Below are positions 37,077-45,873 of a stretch of 64,000 nt of DNA, piece after piece. Each line of letters opens with the position of its first letter. Within the stretch, counting starts at the first letter, position 1. Source of the DNA: Thermoproteota archaeon (lineage in GTDB: Archaea; Thermoproteota; Methanomethylicia; Methanomethylicales; Methanomethylicaceae); contig VGLU01000003.1 in assembly GCA_016882195.1 (NCBI GenBank), positions 1 through 64,000 of the forward strand. Reading direction: 5' to 3'. The notes under the pieces are model-generated. The model saw only the letters and a program-made list of their open reading frames with translations, made no database searches and was not told the DNA's origin. Both the position numbers and the translations under genes were made by a program.

Positions 37077-38132
37077 TTGATAACCTCCTGGGTATCTTCT
37101 CGCCTCTCTGGGGCAGGGCTTCCCTCTACAAGGGAGGGGCATCTCCAATACGTTCTTGGCAGGTTGAAGCAGGTCACGGGGTACGCCTACGAGCAAAGCA
37201 GCTTCTACGGTGACCTCTTCCGGGCAGAGGGCATAACCCCAGACACCATTAACGACCTCAACGCCTTCTCCAAGCTTCCCTTCACCCGCGCAGAGGATAT
37301 CCTGAAGAATCCAAACCTCCTCCTCTGCGTATCCCACGCAGAAGTTCTGCGTGGCTACACGGTGGAGATGCTGAACGGTCAGATGAAACAGATCTTCTTC
37401 GCCCAGGACGATCTCGAGAACGTCATCAACGCCATCAGCAGCGTCCTCGACTCGATAGGCATAACTGCGAATGGCGATCTCGCCGTGGTATTCCCGCAGG
37501 AGTATGAGTGGGGCATCCCCGACCTCATGAGGAGGGCGGCCACAAAGTCCGGCGGCAGAGTAACCCTGGTGGAGGAGCCCGACCTCGATAAACAGATTGG
37601 CAAGATAGAGGCCCTGAGACCCGAGATGATCGTTGGCTCAGCCCAGCAGCTCTTCTTTCTGAGTATGGTTCTGCAGAAGAGAGGAAACCCATTCGGTGCA
37701 CACCCGAAGGCTGTGATAGCCTGCCACGGCTGCGTTCCCTACCTCTTTACAGAAAAGGCAAAGGCGGCGGTGGAACGCGTCTTCGGGAGGGTGCTCTTCG
37801 AGCACTTTGGGGTAACCGAGACGGGGTTCAACGTGGGCGTGGACTGCAGGGTACATGATGGGCTTCACCTCAACGAGGCGGACGTCTACGCCGAGGTTGT
37901 GGATCCGGAGACGGGCGAGCCCATCCCCCCGGAGGAGAGGGGGGAACTCGTCTTGACGAGCCTCAGCCAGAGGGCGATGCCCATCCTCAGGTACCGGACG
38001 GGCTACATCTCCTCCATAACGGACGAACCCTGCAGGTGTGGCGATTCGCTGACGCGGAGGCTTAAAATCTTCGACACGCTCGCCACAGAGGAGGAGCTGC
38101 TCAACCGGCCCTTAGTATTTCATCCATTTTAG
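37077..38132 (+). CDS. PaaK/coenzyme F390 synthetase-like AMP-forming ligase
   Basis: SSFYGDLFRAEGITPDTINDLNAFSKLPFTRAEDI, FEHFGVTETGFNVGVDC, ERGELVLTSLSQRAMPILRYRTGYIS. Confidence 0.8.
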   Translation: MITSWVSSRLSGAGLPSTREGHLQYVLGRLKQVTGYAYEQSSFYGDLFRAEGITPDTINDLNAFSKLPFTRAEDILKNPNLLLCVSHAEVLRGYTVEMLNGQMKQIFFAQDDLENVINAISSVLDSIGITANGDLAVVFPQEYEWGIPDLMRRAATKSGGRVTLVEEPDLDKQIGKIEALRPEMIVGSAQQLFFLSMVLQKRGNPFGAHPKAVIACHGCVPYLFTEKAKAAVERVFGRVLFEHFGVTETGFNVGVDCRVHDGLHLNEADVYAEVVDPETGEPIPPEERGELVLTSLSQRAMPILRYRTGYISSITDEPCRCGDSLTRRLKIFDTLATEEELLNRPLVFHPF

Positions 38133-39387
38133 TGAGCGTGGCTGATGCTATCTTCTTGGTGGCGATGCTACCGTAGGCCAGTGCCTCCTTGGTCAGTTTC
38201 AGCTCCTCCCCCTCCCATTTCACTAGCCCGGTGAGCCTCAGCACCCAGATTAGCCCCCTTAGCCAGAAGCTCTCCTCCTCCAGCCCCTTCAGGTACGACC
38301 TGTTCACTCCTCCGTAGTAGAAGCGCCTCGCCAGCCTCACAAGGGGGGAGTTCCTCACCTCCGAGAAGGCGTAAACCGGTAGCCTGCCCTCGTTTATAGT
38401 CGCCAGATAGTCCTCCGTGGACGGGGCGTTGAGCGTGAAGCGGTCGTTCACAAAACCCCAGGCGCGTGGCCCCAGACCGATGAAGCACTCATGCTCATAG
38501 GGTCCCTCGTAAGCCTCAGGCTTCAGCGAGAAGCTCCACAGCGTCCTCAGTTTGTACCCATACCTCTCCAGCGTCTCCACAATGGCAAGGTACTGCTCCG
38601 TCTCCTTCCCCCCGTCGGTCTCCATGGCTACCCCCTTCCTTGGCTTGGCTCCCTTCCCTGCCGATTGGATCTTTGCCAGCGCGGTGTAATGAAGCAGCAT
38701 CAGCGGGTATGTTGAGATCCCGTGCAGCCCAATGCCGGCGGCGGTCTCCAGATCCTCCACGAGCATCTCCTTGGTCTGGTTGGGCAGGGAGAACATCAGG
38801 TCGATATTCACGTACTCGAACCCGTAGTCCATTACCCTCCTCAGCACGGCTGTCAGCTCCTCCCGCCTTCCCTTCCTGCCTAGGCTCTTGGAGAGAACAG
38901 CCTCGTTGAATGTCTGGACTCCTACGCTCACCTGGTTGACGCCGCTGTCCACCAGCGCCTTCAGGACCTCGTCCTTCAGGTCGTTGGGGTATGCCTCAAT
39001 GGCGATCTTGCCACGGAAGGGGAAGTACTCGCTGACGTACCCGCTCACCTGCCCGAACTCCTTGTAGAGGAGGGTGGGTGTCCCTCCGCTCAGGTAAACC
39101 CTTTCTACCACTGGTCTATTGCCTTTGCCCTCGAAGCCCTCCGAGTATAACCTTAGTTCGTCCCTGAGACCGTGAATGTATATCCTCTTGTACTGCTCGG
39201 TGTAGACCTCCCCGGGGAAGGCGCAGAATGGGCACCTCGCCCTGCAGAAGGGCACCCTCACGTTCAGGGCGGTCCTATCAACCCTTCTTGAGAAGATTCC
39301 AGGGTCAGCCCCCTTGGTGAAATTCACGCTGGAAGCGACCCTATCAGCCAGCCTATCTGATATCCAACGCAGAATCCTCTCCTCCAA
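38101..39387 (-). CDS. Radical SAM protein, HemW/HemN-like
   Basis: VRVPFCRARCPFCAFPGE (CxxxCxxC), YLSGGTPTLL, SVGVQTFNEAVL, VNIDLMFSLPNQT. Confidence 0.85.
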   Translation of the reverse strand: MEERILRWISDRLADRVASSVNFTKGADPGIFSRRVDRTALNVRVPFCRARCPFCAFPGEVYTEQYKRIYIHGLRDELRLYSEGFEGKGNRPVVERVYLSGGTPTLLYKEFGQVSGYVSEYFPFRGKIAIEAYPNDLKDEVLKALVDSGVNQVSVGVQTFNEAVLSKSLGRKGRREELTAVLRRVMDYGFEYVNIDLMFSLPNQTKEMLVEDLETAAGIGLHGISTYPLMLLHYTALAKIQSAGKGAKPRKGVAMETDGGKETEQYLAIVETLERYGYKLRTLWSFSLKPEAYEGPYEHECFIGLGPRAWGFVNDRFTLNAPSTEDYLATINEGRLPVYAFSEVRNSPLVRLARRFYYGGVNRSYLKGLEEESFWLRGLIWVLRLTGLVKWEGEELKLTKEALAYGSIATKKIASATLTKMDEILRAG

Positions 39388-39491
39388 AGGGATCGCCCCA
39401 CGACCTTTAGATGAGGCGCGGGTATATATATAAATCCTGAACCCATGGCGGGCAACAAATAATAAGGCAGTCTCGTTAAGTTAGGGTAAAG

Positions 39492-40292
39492 GTGTTCACA
39501 TTGAAGGATAATCCAGCCGTGCAGGCCAAGGGCGAGTTCTCCGACCTACAGCGGAGGATCAACGACTGCATTAAGCCCAAGGGGCATCCCGTGGCCTTCA
39601 AATTCTACCGGAGCGAGACCGATCTGGACGAGAGGATGATAGGCCACCTGGTGAGGACCCCCCTCGCACTTTGCCAGGTTCTCAAGCTTGTCAACACGTA
39701 TGGAATCCCCGAGCTGATGGTGAGGGAGAACAGGCAGGGCTGCGCCATGGGGGCGCACTCCATGGGCTTCTCCCTTATGCCTGAGGAGCTCTGCGCCGCG
39801 TGGCAGCTCATATACGGAATGGAGCCGCGGGACTTTGAGAGGATAGCCAAGGACATTCTGAGCCTCCCGCCCAACGAGCATGCGGCAGCGTTCTTCGCCC
39901 CTTTGCGGACCTTCGACGACTTTGGGGTGGAGCCGGACGGCGTGGTCTTCAACGTAAACGGCACCCAGGCCCTCCTCCTGCTCTGGGCAACCTATGTCTC
40001 CACAATGGAGAAGCCAACCTTCAGCTACAACGGCAACGCCGCGTGCGAGATAGTGGCGGCACTCAAGCTTGGCAGGAGCCCTTGGCTCGTAATCCCCTGC
40101 ATAGGGGCTAGGTCCCTTGCGTCTACCCAAGACGACGAGCTCTGGTTCGGTCTGGGCACAAAGCACCTGAGGCTGGCTGAGAGGTCACTCGCCCGCTTCT
40201 CCATGAGCTACCCTCCTGCCGTGGAGCAGGGTCTCTTCGTTCCGCCCCTCTCTGAGCACATAATCACAAAGCTTATCTCGAAAACGCAATAA
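39492..40292 (+). CDS. DUF169 family protein
   Basis: KPKGHPVAFKFYRSETDLDER...LCQVLKLVNTYGIPELMVRENRQGCAMGAHSMG...NGNAACEIVAALKLGRSPWLVIPCIGAR typical of DUF169. Confidence 0.75.
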   Translation: MFTLKDNPAVQAKGEFSDLQRRINDCIKPKGHPVAFKFYRSETDLDERMIGHLVRTPLALCQVLKLVNTYGIPELMVRENRQGCAMGAHSMGFSLMPEELCAAWQLIYGMEPRDFERIAKDILSLPPNEHAAAFFAPLRTFDDFGVEPDGVVFNVNGTQALLLLWATYVSTMEKPTFSYNGNAACEIVAALKLGRSPWLVIPCIGARSLASTQDDELWFGLGTKHLRLAERSLARFSMSYPPAVEQGLFVPPLSEHIITKLISKTQ

Positions 40293-40298
40293 TACAGA

Positions 40299-41333
40299 GT
40301 GATTCCAATGCCAGTCAGGCTGATCGTCTTGGGGGGTCACTTCGCCAGTGGCAAGACAACCCTCCTTCTCAGGTTCTTGGCCCTCCTGAAGAAGGGGGAG
40401 GGGAGGGTCGGCGCCTTGGTGAATGATGTGGGTCCGGTTGACTTCAAGCTGGTGGCGGCGATGGCAGACTGCCCAGTGGAGGAGATCTCGAGGCTCTGCA
40501 TGTGCATAAAGGAGAAGGACCTGAAGGCAGCCCTCAAGAGGCTTCTTGACCTCAACGATGAAATCATACTGGTGGAGGAGATAGGCTTCGGCAACCCCCA
40601 CAAGTGCTGGAACACCCTCTCAAACCACATGTCCGTCTTAAATGGTCCCTTCGAGCTGAATCCCATCACCGTCCTCGTCGACGGCGAGTTTCTCACGAAG
40701 TCGTACCAGGGCTTCGTATCGACCCTGCCTCCCCTAATGGAGCAGCAACTTTCGGAGGCGGATATCATAGTCGTTAACAAGACCGATCTAATCCCGGTCG
40801 ACTCAAAAGAGACGATTGAGGGCATACTCAGGGGGGTCAACGCCAGGGCAAGGATCTTCTTCATCTCCGCGGCTTCAGGGGAAGGGGTAGACGGTCTACT
40901 CTCAGAGCTGATGACGACGAGGTGGACCCCAAGGCCGCCGCAGACGGTGCCAGAGGTCACCCAGCGCCGGACCGAGGAGTTCTCGAATATGCACTGGTCA
41001 GCCTACAAAGTGGAGTTCGAGCTACCGGACGAGAGCGCATTTCAGGATACGATGAGGAAGATCCTAACGCTGTCAGGGGACGAGATGCTGAAGAGCGGGG
41101 GGCAGATCGTCCGCGTGAAGGCATACCTCGAGGCCCCTTCAAACAGGATTTACGCCTCACTTACCCCTGATCTGAATGTTGAGTTCTACCCGAACTCTGA
41201 GGCTCTAAAGATCAGGAGCGGAGTCCTGACGCTCAGCTTCGTCGTCAAGGGCATTAAGGGGGAGGAGGTGTCCTCTGCCCTGAAAAAGGCACTCTCCGAG
41301 ACCGGCGGGAAATTTACCGTCAAGCGGGTCTGA
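40299..41333 (+). CDS. G3E-type P-loop GTPase (CobW/P47K-like)
   Basis: VLGGHFASGKTTLLLRFL, ALVNDVGPVDFKL, ILVEEIGFGNP, VVNKTDLIPV; CMC instead of CxCC. Confidence 0.82.
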   Translation: MIPMPVRLIVLGGHFASGKTTLLLRFLALLKKGEGRVGALVNDVGPVDFKLVAAMADCPVEEISRLCMCIKEKDLKAALKRLLDLNDEIILVEEIGFGNPHKCWNTLSNHMSVLNGPFELNPITVLVDGEFLTKSYQGFVSTLPPLMEQQLSEADIIVVNKTDLIPVDSKETIEGILRGVNARARIFFISAASGEGVDGLLSELMTTRWTPRPPQTVPEVTQRRTEEFSNMHWSAYKVEFELPDESAFQDTMRKILTLSGDEMLKSGGQIVRVKAYLEAPSNRIYASLTPDLNVEFYPNSEALKIRSGVLTLSFVVKGIKGEEVSSALKKALSETGGKFTVKRV

Positions 41334-41357
41334 CAAAATCAACGGACTGAAAAAGGT

Positions 41358-42746
41358 TTATTTCCTGTTTTGGGCGCACCATAGCTCCCTGAAGGGTGCC
41401 CTCCCCCTGACATCACTGGCGTTGAACAGGCAGAACGGGACGAACCTCCCGTCCGGCATCACCTCATGGATGCAGCAGTTCCTCAGCCTGCCGTAGTCTA
41501 TGTTCCATGCGTCCTGGAAGTGCATGGCAGAAATGGTCAGGGCATTCAGGGTAAGGTCCTTCACGAGCCCCATCCATGTCCCGCAGCCGCAGTCCTTGTC
41601 AGACATGGGCTGATCCCCGTCCAAGAGCCCAGCCTCCTTGGCCAGTATGTTGCCCCAAGAGCCGTAGACTCCCTCCCTCACCGTCCTCGTGATGTCCAGG
41701 TCCGGAGAGAACTTTCCGCTCATCTTGGTGAGCGAGACGAACCTCCCCTCGCTGACGAAGCCGAAGCACTTGGTGTCACAGTGCACGTCGGCGCACCCGG
41801 TGGGGATGAAGTCGTCTGGGGTGATCTCCCCTCCGGTCTGCCTCTCTATCTCCCTTAATAGGCTTGGTATCGTTATGTAATTCTCATCCTTGGGCTCCGC
41901 CGGAACCCTTCCGAAGTAGCTGATGGGCTGGAAGTGAACCCCCTTGATTATCCCTATGTTCTTCTTCGCGAACTCTATTATCTTGCCGATCTGATCCACG
42001 TTCAGGCCGGGTATTATTTTGGGGACAAGCTCGATGGGCAAACCGGCGCGCCTGCAGTTCTCAACGGCCTTCAGCTTCAGATCGAGCAGATCCACGCCGC
42101 AGATCTTCTTCCATACCTCCCTGTCAAATGTATCAAATCCCAGGTATACCGAGTCCACCCCCGCCTTCTTCATCACGCCGGCGTACCCATCCTCCTTGGC
42201 GAGCCTCACGCCGTTGGTATTGAGCTGTATGAAGTCGATCTTCAGCCCCTTTGCCATGGCCACTATCTCTGGCAGATCGTTCCTTATGGTCGGCTCTCCG
42301 CCGCTTATCTGGACAACCGTGGGCTTCTTTACCTTCGTACTGACGGCCGTGAACATCCCTCTCAGGGTCTCCATGTCAAGATTGGTCATCTTGGAGCTAT
42401 CAGAGCTGGCGAAGCAGTACGGGCACTTAAGGTTGCAGCCATCCGTTACCTCAACGACCGTCAGGCACGTGGATTGAAGCTGCTGGGAGGGGTCCCACAT
42501 CTTTGAGGGGGCGTCCTTCTCCCACTCCTTGAAGACTTGGGGGACAACCTTCGGGTGATCGTAGTGTTCGACCTCCGAGTAGTACCTCGCATCGTCCCAT
42601 ACCGGCACCTTGAAGAGCCCGTGATCCGGGCACTCCTTTACCAAGAAGACCTGACCGTTCTCAACGACCCTCTGGGCCTCGACAAGCGAGAGGCACACGG
42701 GACATAGACTCTTGGTCTCTCCAATTACCTCGCCCATAGCATACAC
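41358..42746 (-). CDS. Radical SAM protein resembling the tetraether lipid synthase (Tes/MJ0619) family
   Basis: CPVCLSLVEAQRVVENGQVFLVKECPDHGLF; VEVTDGCNLKCPYCFASS; ISGGEPTIRNDL; C-terminal CCIHEVMPDGRFVPFCLFN. Confidence 0.78.
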   Translation of the reverse strand: MYAMGEVIGETKSLCPVCLSLVEAQRVVENGQVFLVKECPDHGLFKVPVWDDARYYSEVEHYDHPKVVPQVFKEWEKDAPSKMWDPSQQLQSTCLTVVEVTDGCNLKCPYCFASSDSSKMTNLDMETLRGMFTAVSTKVKKPTVVQISGGEPTIRNDLPEIVAMAKGLKIDFIQLNTNGVRLAKEDGYAGVMKKAGVDSVYLGFDTFDREVWKKICGVDLLDLKLKAVENCRRAGLPIELVPKIIPGLNVDQIGKIIEFAKKNIGIIKGVHFQPISYFGRVPAEPKDENYITIPSLLREIERQTGGEITPDDFIPTGCADVHCDTKCFGFVSEGRFVSLTKMSGKFSPDLDITRTVREGVYGSWGNILAKEAGLLDGDQPMSDKDCGCGTWMGLVKDLTLNALTISAMHFQDAWNIDYGRLRNCCIHEVMPDGRFVPFCLFNASDVRGRAPFRELWCAQNRK

Positions 42747-42795
42747 TACCTAGAACAGTGTGACAAAGAAATAATAAAAAAAGAGAGAAATAAGG

Positions 42796-43251
42796 CTATG
42801 CGCCTTTTTTCTTCTCCAGGAGCATCTGGGCGATGGCAATGGTCTTGATGGCCATGAACTCCTCGATGAAGGCCGTGGGTGAGCTCTTGCATCCCCAAGC
42901 GGAGGCTGCCCTTACCACACCAATGTACTCCATGTCTGCGCGGATCCTGTACATCTGCTCGTTGGTCTTTGCGTAGATCCAGTCGGTCTTGTCCTCCGAC
43001 ACGAAGTCGGTAATGGCCTTGAGAGCAACCTTGTAGGAGAAGGCCGTGGTTACCTCGCCACTGTCCTTGTACTGGACCGCGAATGTTGCGGCGCCAATCC
43101 TCTTGACCGCCCAGTTCAGCTTCTCTGCGGGGAGAACAGCCTTGTCCTTTGTCGACTCTCCGTAGTCGACCGTCTCCTTGACGTTTGCCTCGGTGATTCC
43201 CCGTTCCTTGAGAAGGTTCGCAACTGTTGGAGTTATAACTACATTCACCAT
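42796..43251 (-). CDS. Uncharacterised protein in corrinoid methyltransferase operon
   Basis: Intact ORF MVNVVITPTVANLLKERGITEANVKETVDYGESTKDKAVLPAEKL...; tight spacing (13 nt) to UroD-like gene. Confidence 0.7.
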   Translation of the reverse strand: MVNVVITPTVANLLKERGITEANVKETVDYGESTKDKAVLPAEKLNWAVKRIGAATFAVQYKDSGEVTTAFSYKVALKAITDFVSEDKTDWIYAKTNEQMYRIRADMEYIGVVRAASAWGCKSSPTAFIEEFMAIKTIAIAQMLLEKKKGA

Positions 43252-43264
43252 GTCTTGTGACCCC

Positions 43265-44380
43265 CTAGTACTTCCCCCACTCCCTGGCAGCCTTGACCAT
43301 TGCATAGATGTTACCTGGCGGTGTGTACGCTGGGACCTCGCATGCGCAGCCGTGTACGAAGCCTCTCGGAGAGTCCTTGCCCTCGAGGATCATCTGCTTG
43401 GAGACATCGTAGACCTCCTTGGGTGTCCCCCTGTACATCAGCTTGGTGTCCACTGAGCTCATGATCGTGGCCATGTTGCCGTAGACCTTCTTGGCCTCAG
43501 ATACAGGGAACGACTCCTTGCCCATGTAGCCTATGTGCATGACGGTGAATGGGCTGAAGAACTCGTCCTTCCAGATCATGTAGTCCCTGGAGTGGTTCCC
43601 GCAGAGGTGGTACCACAGCTGCGGACCTGCCCCACCCTTGAAGGCCTTCTTGACGTGCTTTATGTGGTAGTCCATGCCGAACTCCTTGACCTTGGCTGGT
43701 TGCAGCAGGTCTGAGTTTGCCAATACGCCTCCGATGACCATCATGGCAAAGCCGTATCTCTTTGCTAGTGCGATTGCGCCGTTGGTTGAGGTCTCCATGA
43801 CCGTTTCCATCAGCTTGTGGCATATCTTCGGTTGCTTAAGTGTCCAGAGCATGAACTTGTCGACGCCCGTCAGCTCAGCCGCCATGGCTGTGAGGCAGAA
43901 CGTGAAGTGGATCGGCACGAACCAGTTCGGGAAGTACTGCTTGACGAAGTCGTATCCCTCTACGAACCCTGAGAACGTTGGTCCCTTCTCAATCTCTGAT
44001 ACGTCAGGAATGTGCAACTTGTCGGCGTCTTCTGGGTTCTTTATCGGCCTGTCACCGGTCACCACTGGTGGGAGGGTCTCCTTGAATTCCAGTTTGCATC
44101 CCAGCTCCCTTAGCCACACGTTCGAGTAGAACCAGTGGGTCACGGGGAGTAGGTCGTACAGCTCGTTTGTCCAACAAACGCTTGCCAATCCCAGCTTCGG
44201 CCTCATGTAGAATTCCTTGAGAGTGTAGCCGTTGATTATGGCCGCGTGCGGCAGTATGATGGGGTCCACGTCCACACGATCAAATGGGACGCCAACGAAT
44301 GGTCCCGCGAACCTCTTGGCGGCATGACCATGCCAGTCCGTGTTTATGCTTGGGAAAAAGACTTCTGGTGGAGCGCTCAT
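43265..44380 (-). CDS. Uroporphyrinogen decarboxylase-like (UROD superfamily) corrinoid-linked methyltransferase
   Basis: UROD-like barrel sequence with LWYHLCGNH and FVHGCACEVPAYTPPGNIYAMVKAAREWGK (Zn-thiolate style H/C ligands); adjacent corrinoid protein. Confidence 0.82.
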   Translation of the reverse strand: MSAPPEVFFPSINTDWHGHAAKRFAGPFVGVPFDRVDVDPIILPHAAIINGYTLKEFYMRPKLGLASVCWTNELYDLLPVTHWFYSNVWLRELGCKLEFKETLPPVVTGDRPIKNPEDADKLHIPDVSEIEKGPTFSGFVEGYDFVKQYFPNWFVPIHFTFCLTAMAAELTGVDKFMLWTLKQPKICHKLMETVMETSTNGAIALAKRYGFAMMVIGGVLANSDLLQPAKVKEFGMDYHIKHVKKAFKGGAGPQLWYHLCGNHSRDYMIWKDEFFSPFTVMHIGYMGKESFPVSEAKKVYGNMATIMSSVDTKLMYRGTPKEVYDVSKQMILEGKDSPRGFVHGCACEVPAYTPPGNIYAMVKAAREWGKY

Positions 44381-44386
44381 GCCTTC

Positions 44387-45031
44387 TTACCTCCCAGCAA
44401 GCTTCTCAGCGACCTTTATGGCTGCGGTAGCATCCTTGGCCCAAGCGTCTGCTCCTATGGACTTGGCGAACTCCTCGCTGGTGGGTGCCCCACCTATGAG
44501 AACCTTCACCTTGTCCTTTACGCCAAGCGCCTTCAGCTCATCAACGACCCTCTTCATGTTTGGCATTGTTGTTGTCATCAGCGTGGATATGGCGACTACC
44601 TGCGCCCCCTCTGTCGCTGCCTTGGCTGCCATGTCCTTGACCGGCACGTCCCTTCCCAGGTCGAACATCTTGAAGCCGCTCGCGTCGAGCATGATTCGCA
44701 CCAGGTTCTTGCCGATGTCGTGGATGTCCCCCTCGACCACTCCGATGACCACTTTGGCCTGCGCGGCAGCCCTCTCAACCTTCAGGTGGGGCTTGAGAAT
44801 ATCGATTGCCGCATACATTGCCTCCGCGGACAGGAGAATCTCGGGCACATACATCTCGCCGGTCTCGTACTTGTTGCTGACCACCTTCATACCCTCGGCG
44901 CAGCCCCCCATGATTGCATCGTAGGCATCGATTCCAGTTCTTAGTGCCTCATTGGCTAGTTTCGCTGTCGTCTCTGCATCGCCTGCGACTGTCGCGTCTG
45001 CTAATCCTTTTAGAATTTCTGCTCTATCCAT
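44387..45031 (-). CDS. Methyltransferase corrinoid protein (MtaC/MttC-type, B12-binding)
   Basis: VVIGVVEGDIHDIGKNLVRIMLDASGFKMFDLGRDVPVKDM, GGAPTSEEFAKSIGADAWAKDA; N-terminal four-helix cap. Confidence 0.95.
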   Translation of the reverse strand: MDRAEILKGLADATVAGDAETTAKLANEALRTGIDAYDAIMGGCAEGMKVVSNKYETGEMYVPEILLSAEAMYAAIDILKPHLKVERAAAQAKVVIGVVEGDIHDIGKNLVRIMLDASGFKMFDLGRDVPVKDMAAKAATEGAQVVAISTLMTTTMPNMKRVVDELKALGVKDKVKVLIGGAPTSEEFAKSIGADAWAKDATAAIKVAEKLAGR

Positions 45032-45355
45032 TTTTTCCTCACCTTATATTTCCGTAAAAGGTTAGAAAATAGGGGCTATAAATAGGTAACTAAAATATTA
45101 TACTACAAAATATTACATACAGTTAAATAACGTTCTCTTTGCTCGCTTAACCATATGGTTGGTATATCCATCCATAATCTTTAGGAGATAGAAATCTGGC
45201 CGAAAGCAGCACTGACAGAATTCCCGGTGACAGTAGACTTTTCCGCCTTTGGCAGGTACACTCCTCCCAGATACAGCCGAACCCAAAGACTTAAGTTTAA
45301 TAAGCCCTCTTCAGTCATACTATCTCTGACGAATCTTCTAGGAGAGTGGATAAAG

Positions 45356-45652
45356 ATGTCTTGTGTGAGGCAACACGTAACTGAAGAGACGCTTGCAATG
45401 CAAAAAACCATAAAATGCCCCAACTGCAACTTCGAGTTCGCCCTGACCTATTCAAGGGCATTCGCCTGTCAGGGCTGCCCGCTCTCCGTCACCGGTTGCG
45501 AGTATGCACGCTGCCCCCGCTGCGACTCTGAGTTCAAGATACACGATCTCAACATTACGCCGAACCGCATGGCCACCAGACACCTGGACAAGCATGTATC
45601 AAAGTTACTCTCCGGCTACTACCAAGAATTCGGCGAGAGCGCCAGACGGTGA
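45356..45652 (+). CDS. Small multi-CxxC zinc-ribbon protein
   Basis: IKCPNCNFEFALTYSRAFACQGCPLSVTGCEYARCPRCDSEFKIHD. Confidence 0.65.
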   Translation: MSCVRQHVTEETLAMQKTIKCPNCNFEFALTYSRAFACQGCPLSVTGCEYARCPRCDSEFKIHDLNITPNRMATRHLDKHVSKLLSGYYQEFGESARR

Positions 45653-45873
45653 AGTCTTTTCTTCACTTTAAACCGTCTTTATTCAGCTAATGGCGATTAC
45701 AGCCGGATCTAGTGCCAAGTCCGAATCAATGCGTAATATTGAACTATTACAGCGTTATTTATAATATATAATCTCAAGATACGATCTGCTTCTTTTAGAA
45801 GCATTTTTCAAAAACCTCATCTAATGAAAAAGTATATAATGACTGCCCCCTCAAGTTATCTCGAGGTTGAACC

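Noticed and set aside
45783-45808. GCTTCTTTTAGAAGC followed by ATTTTT as a transcription terminator
   Set aside because: Short 5-bp stem; archaeal termination relies mainly on T-runs, so the hairpin is not compelling.
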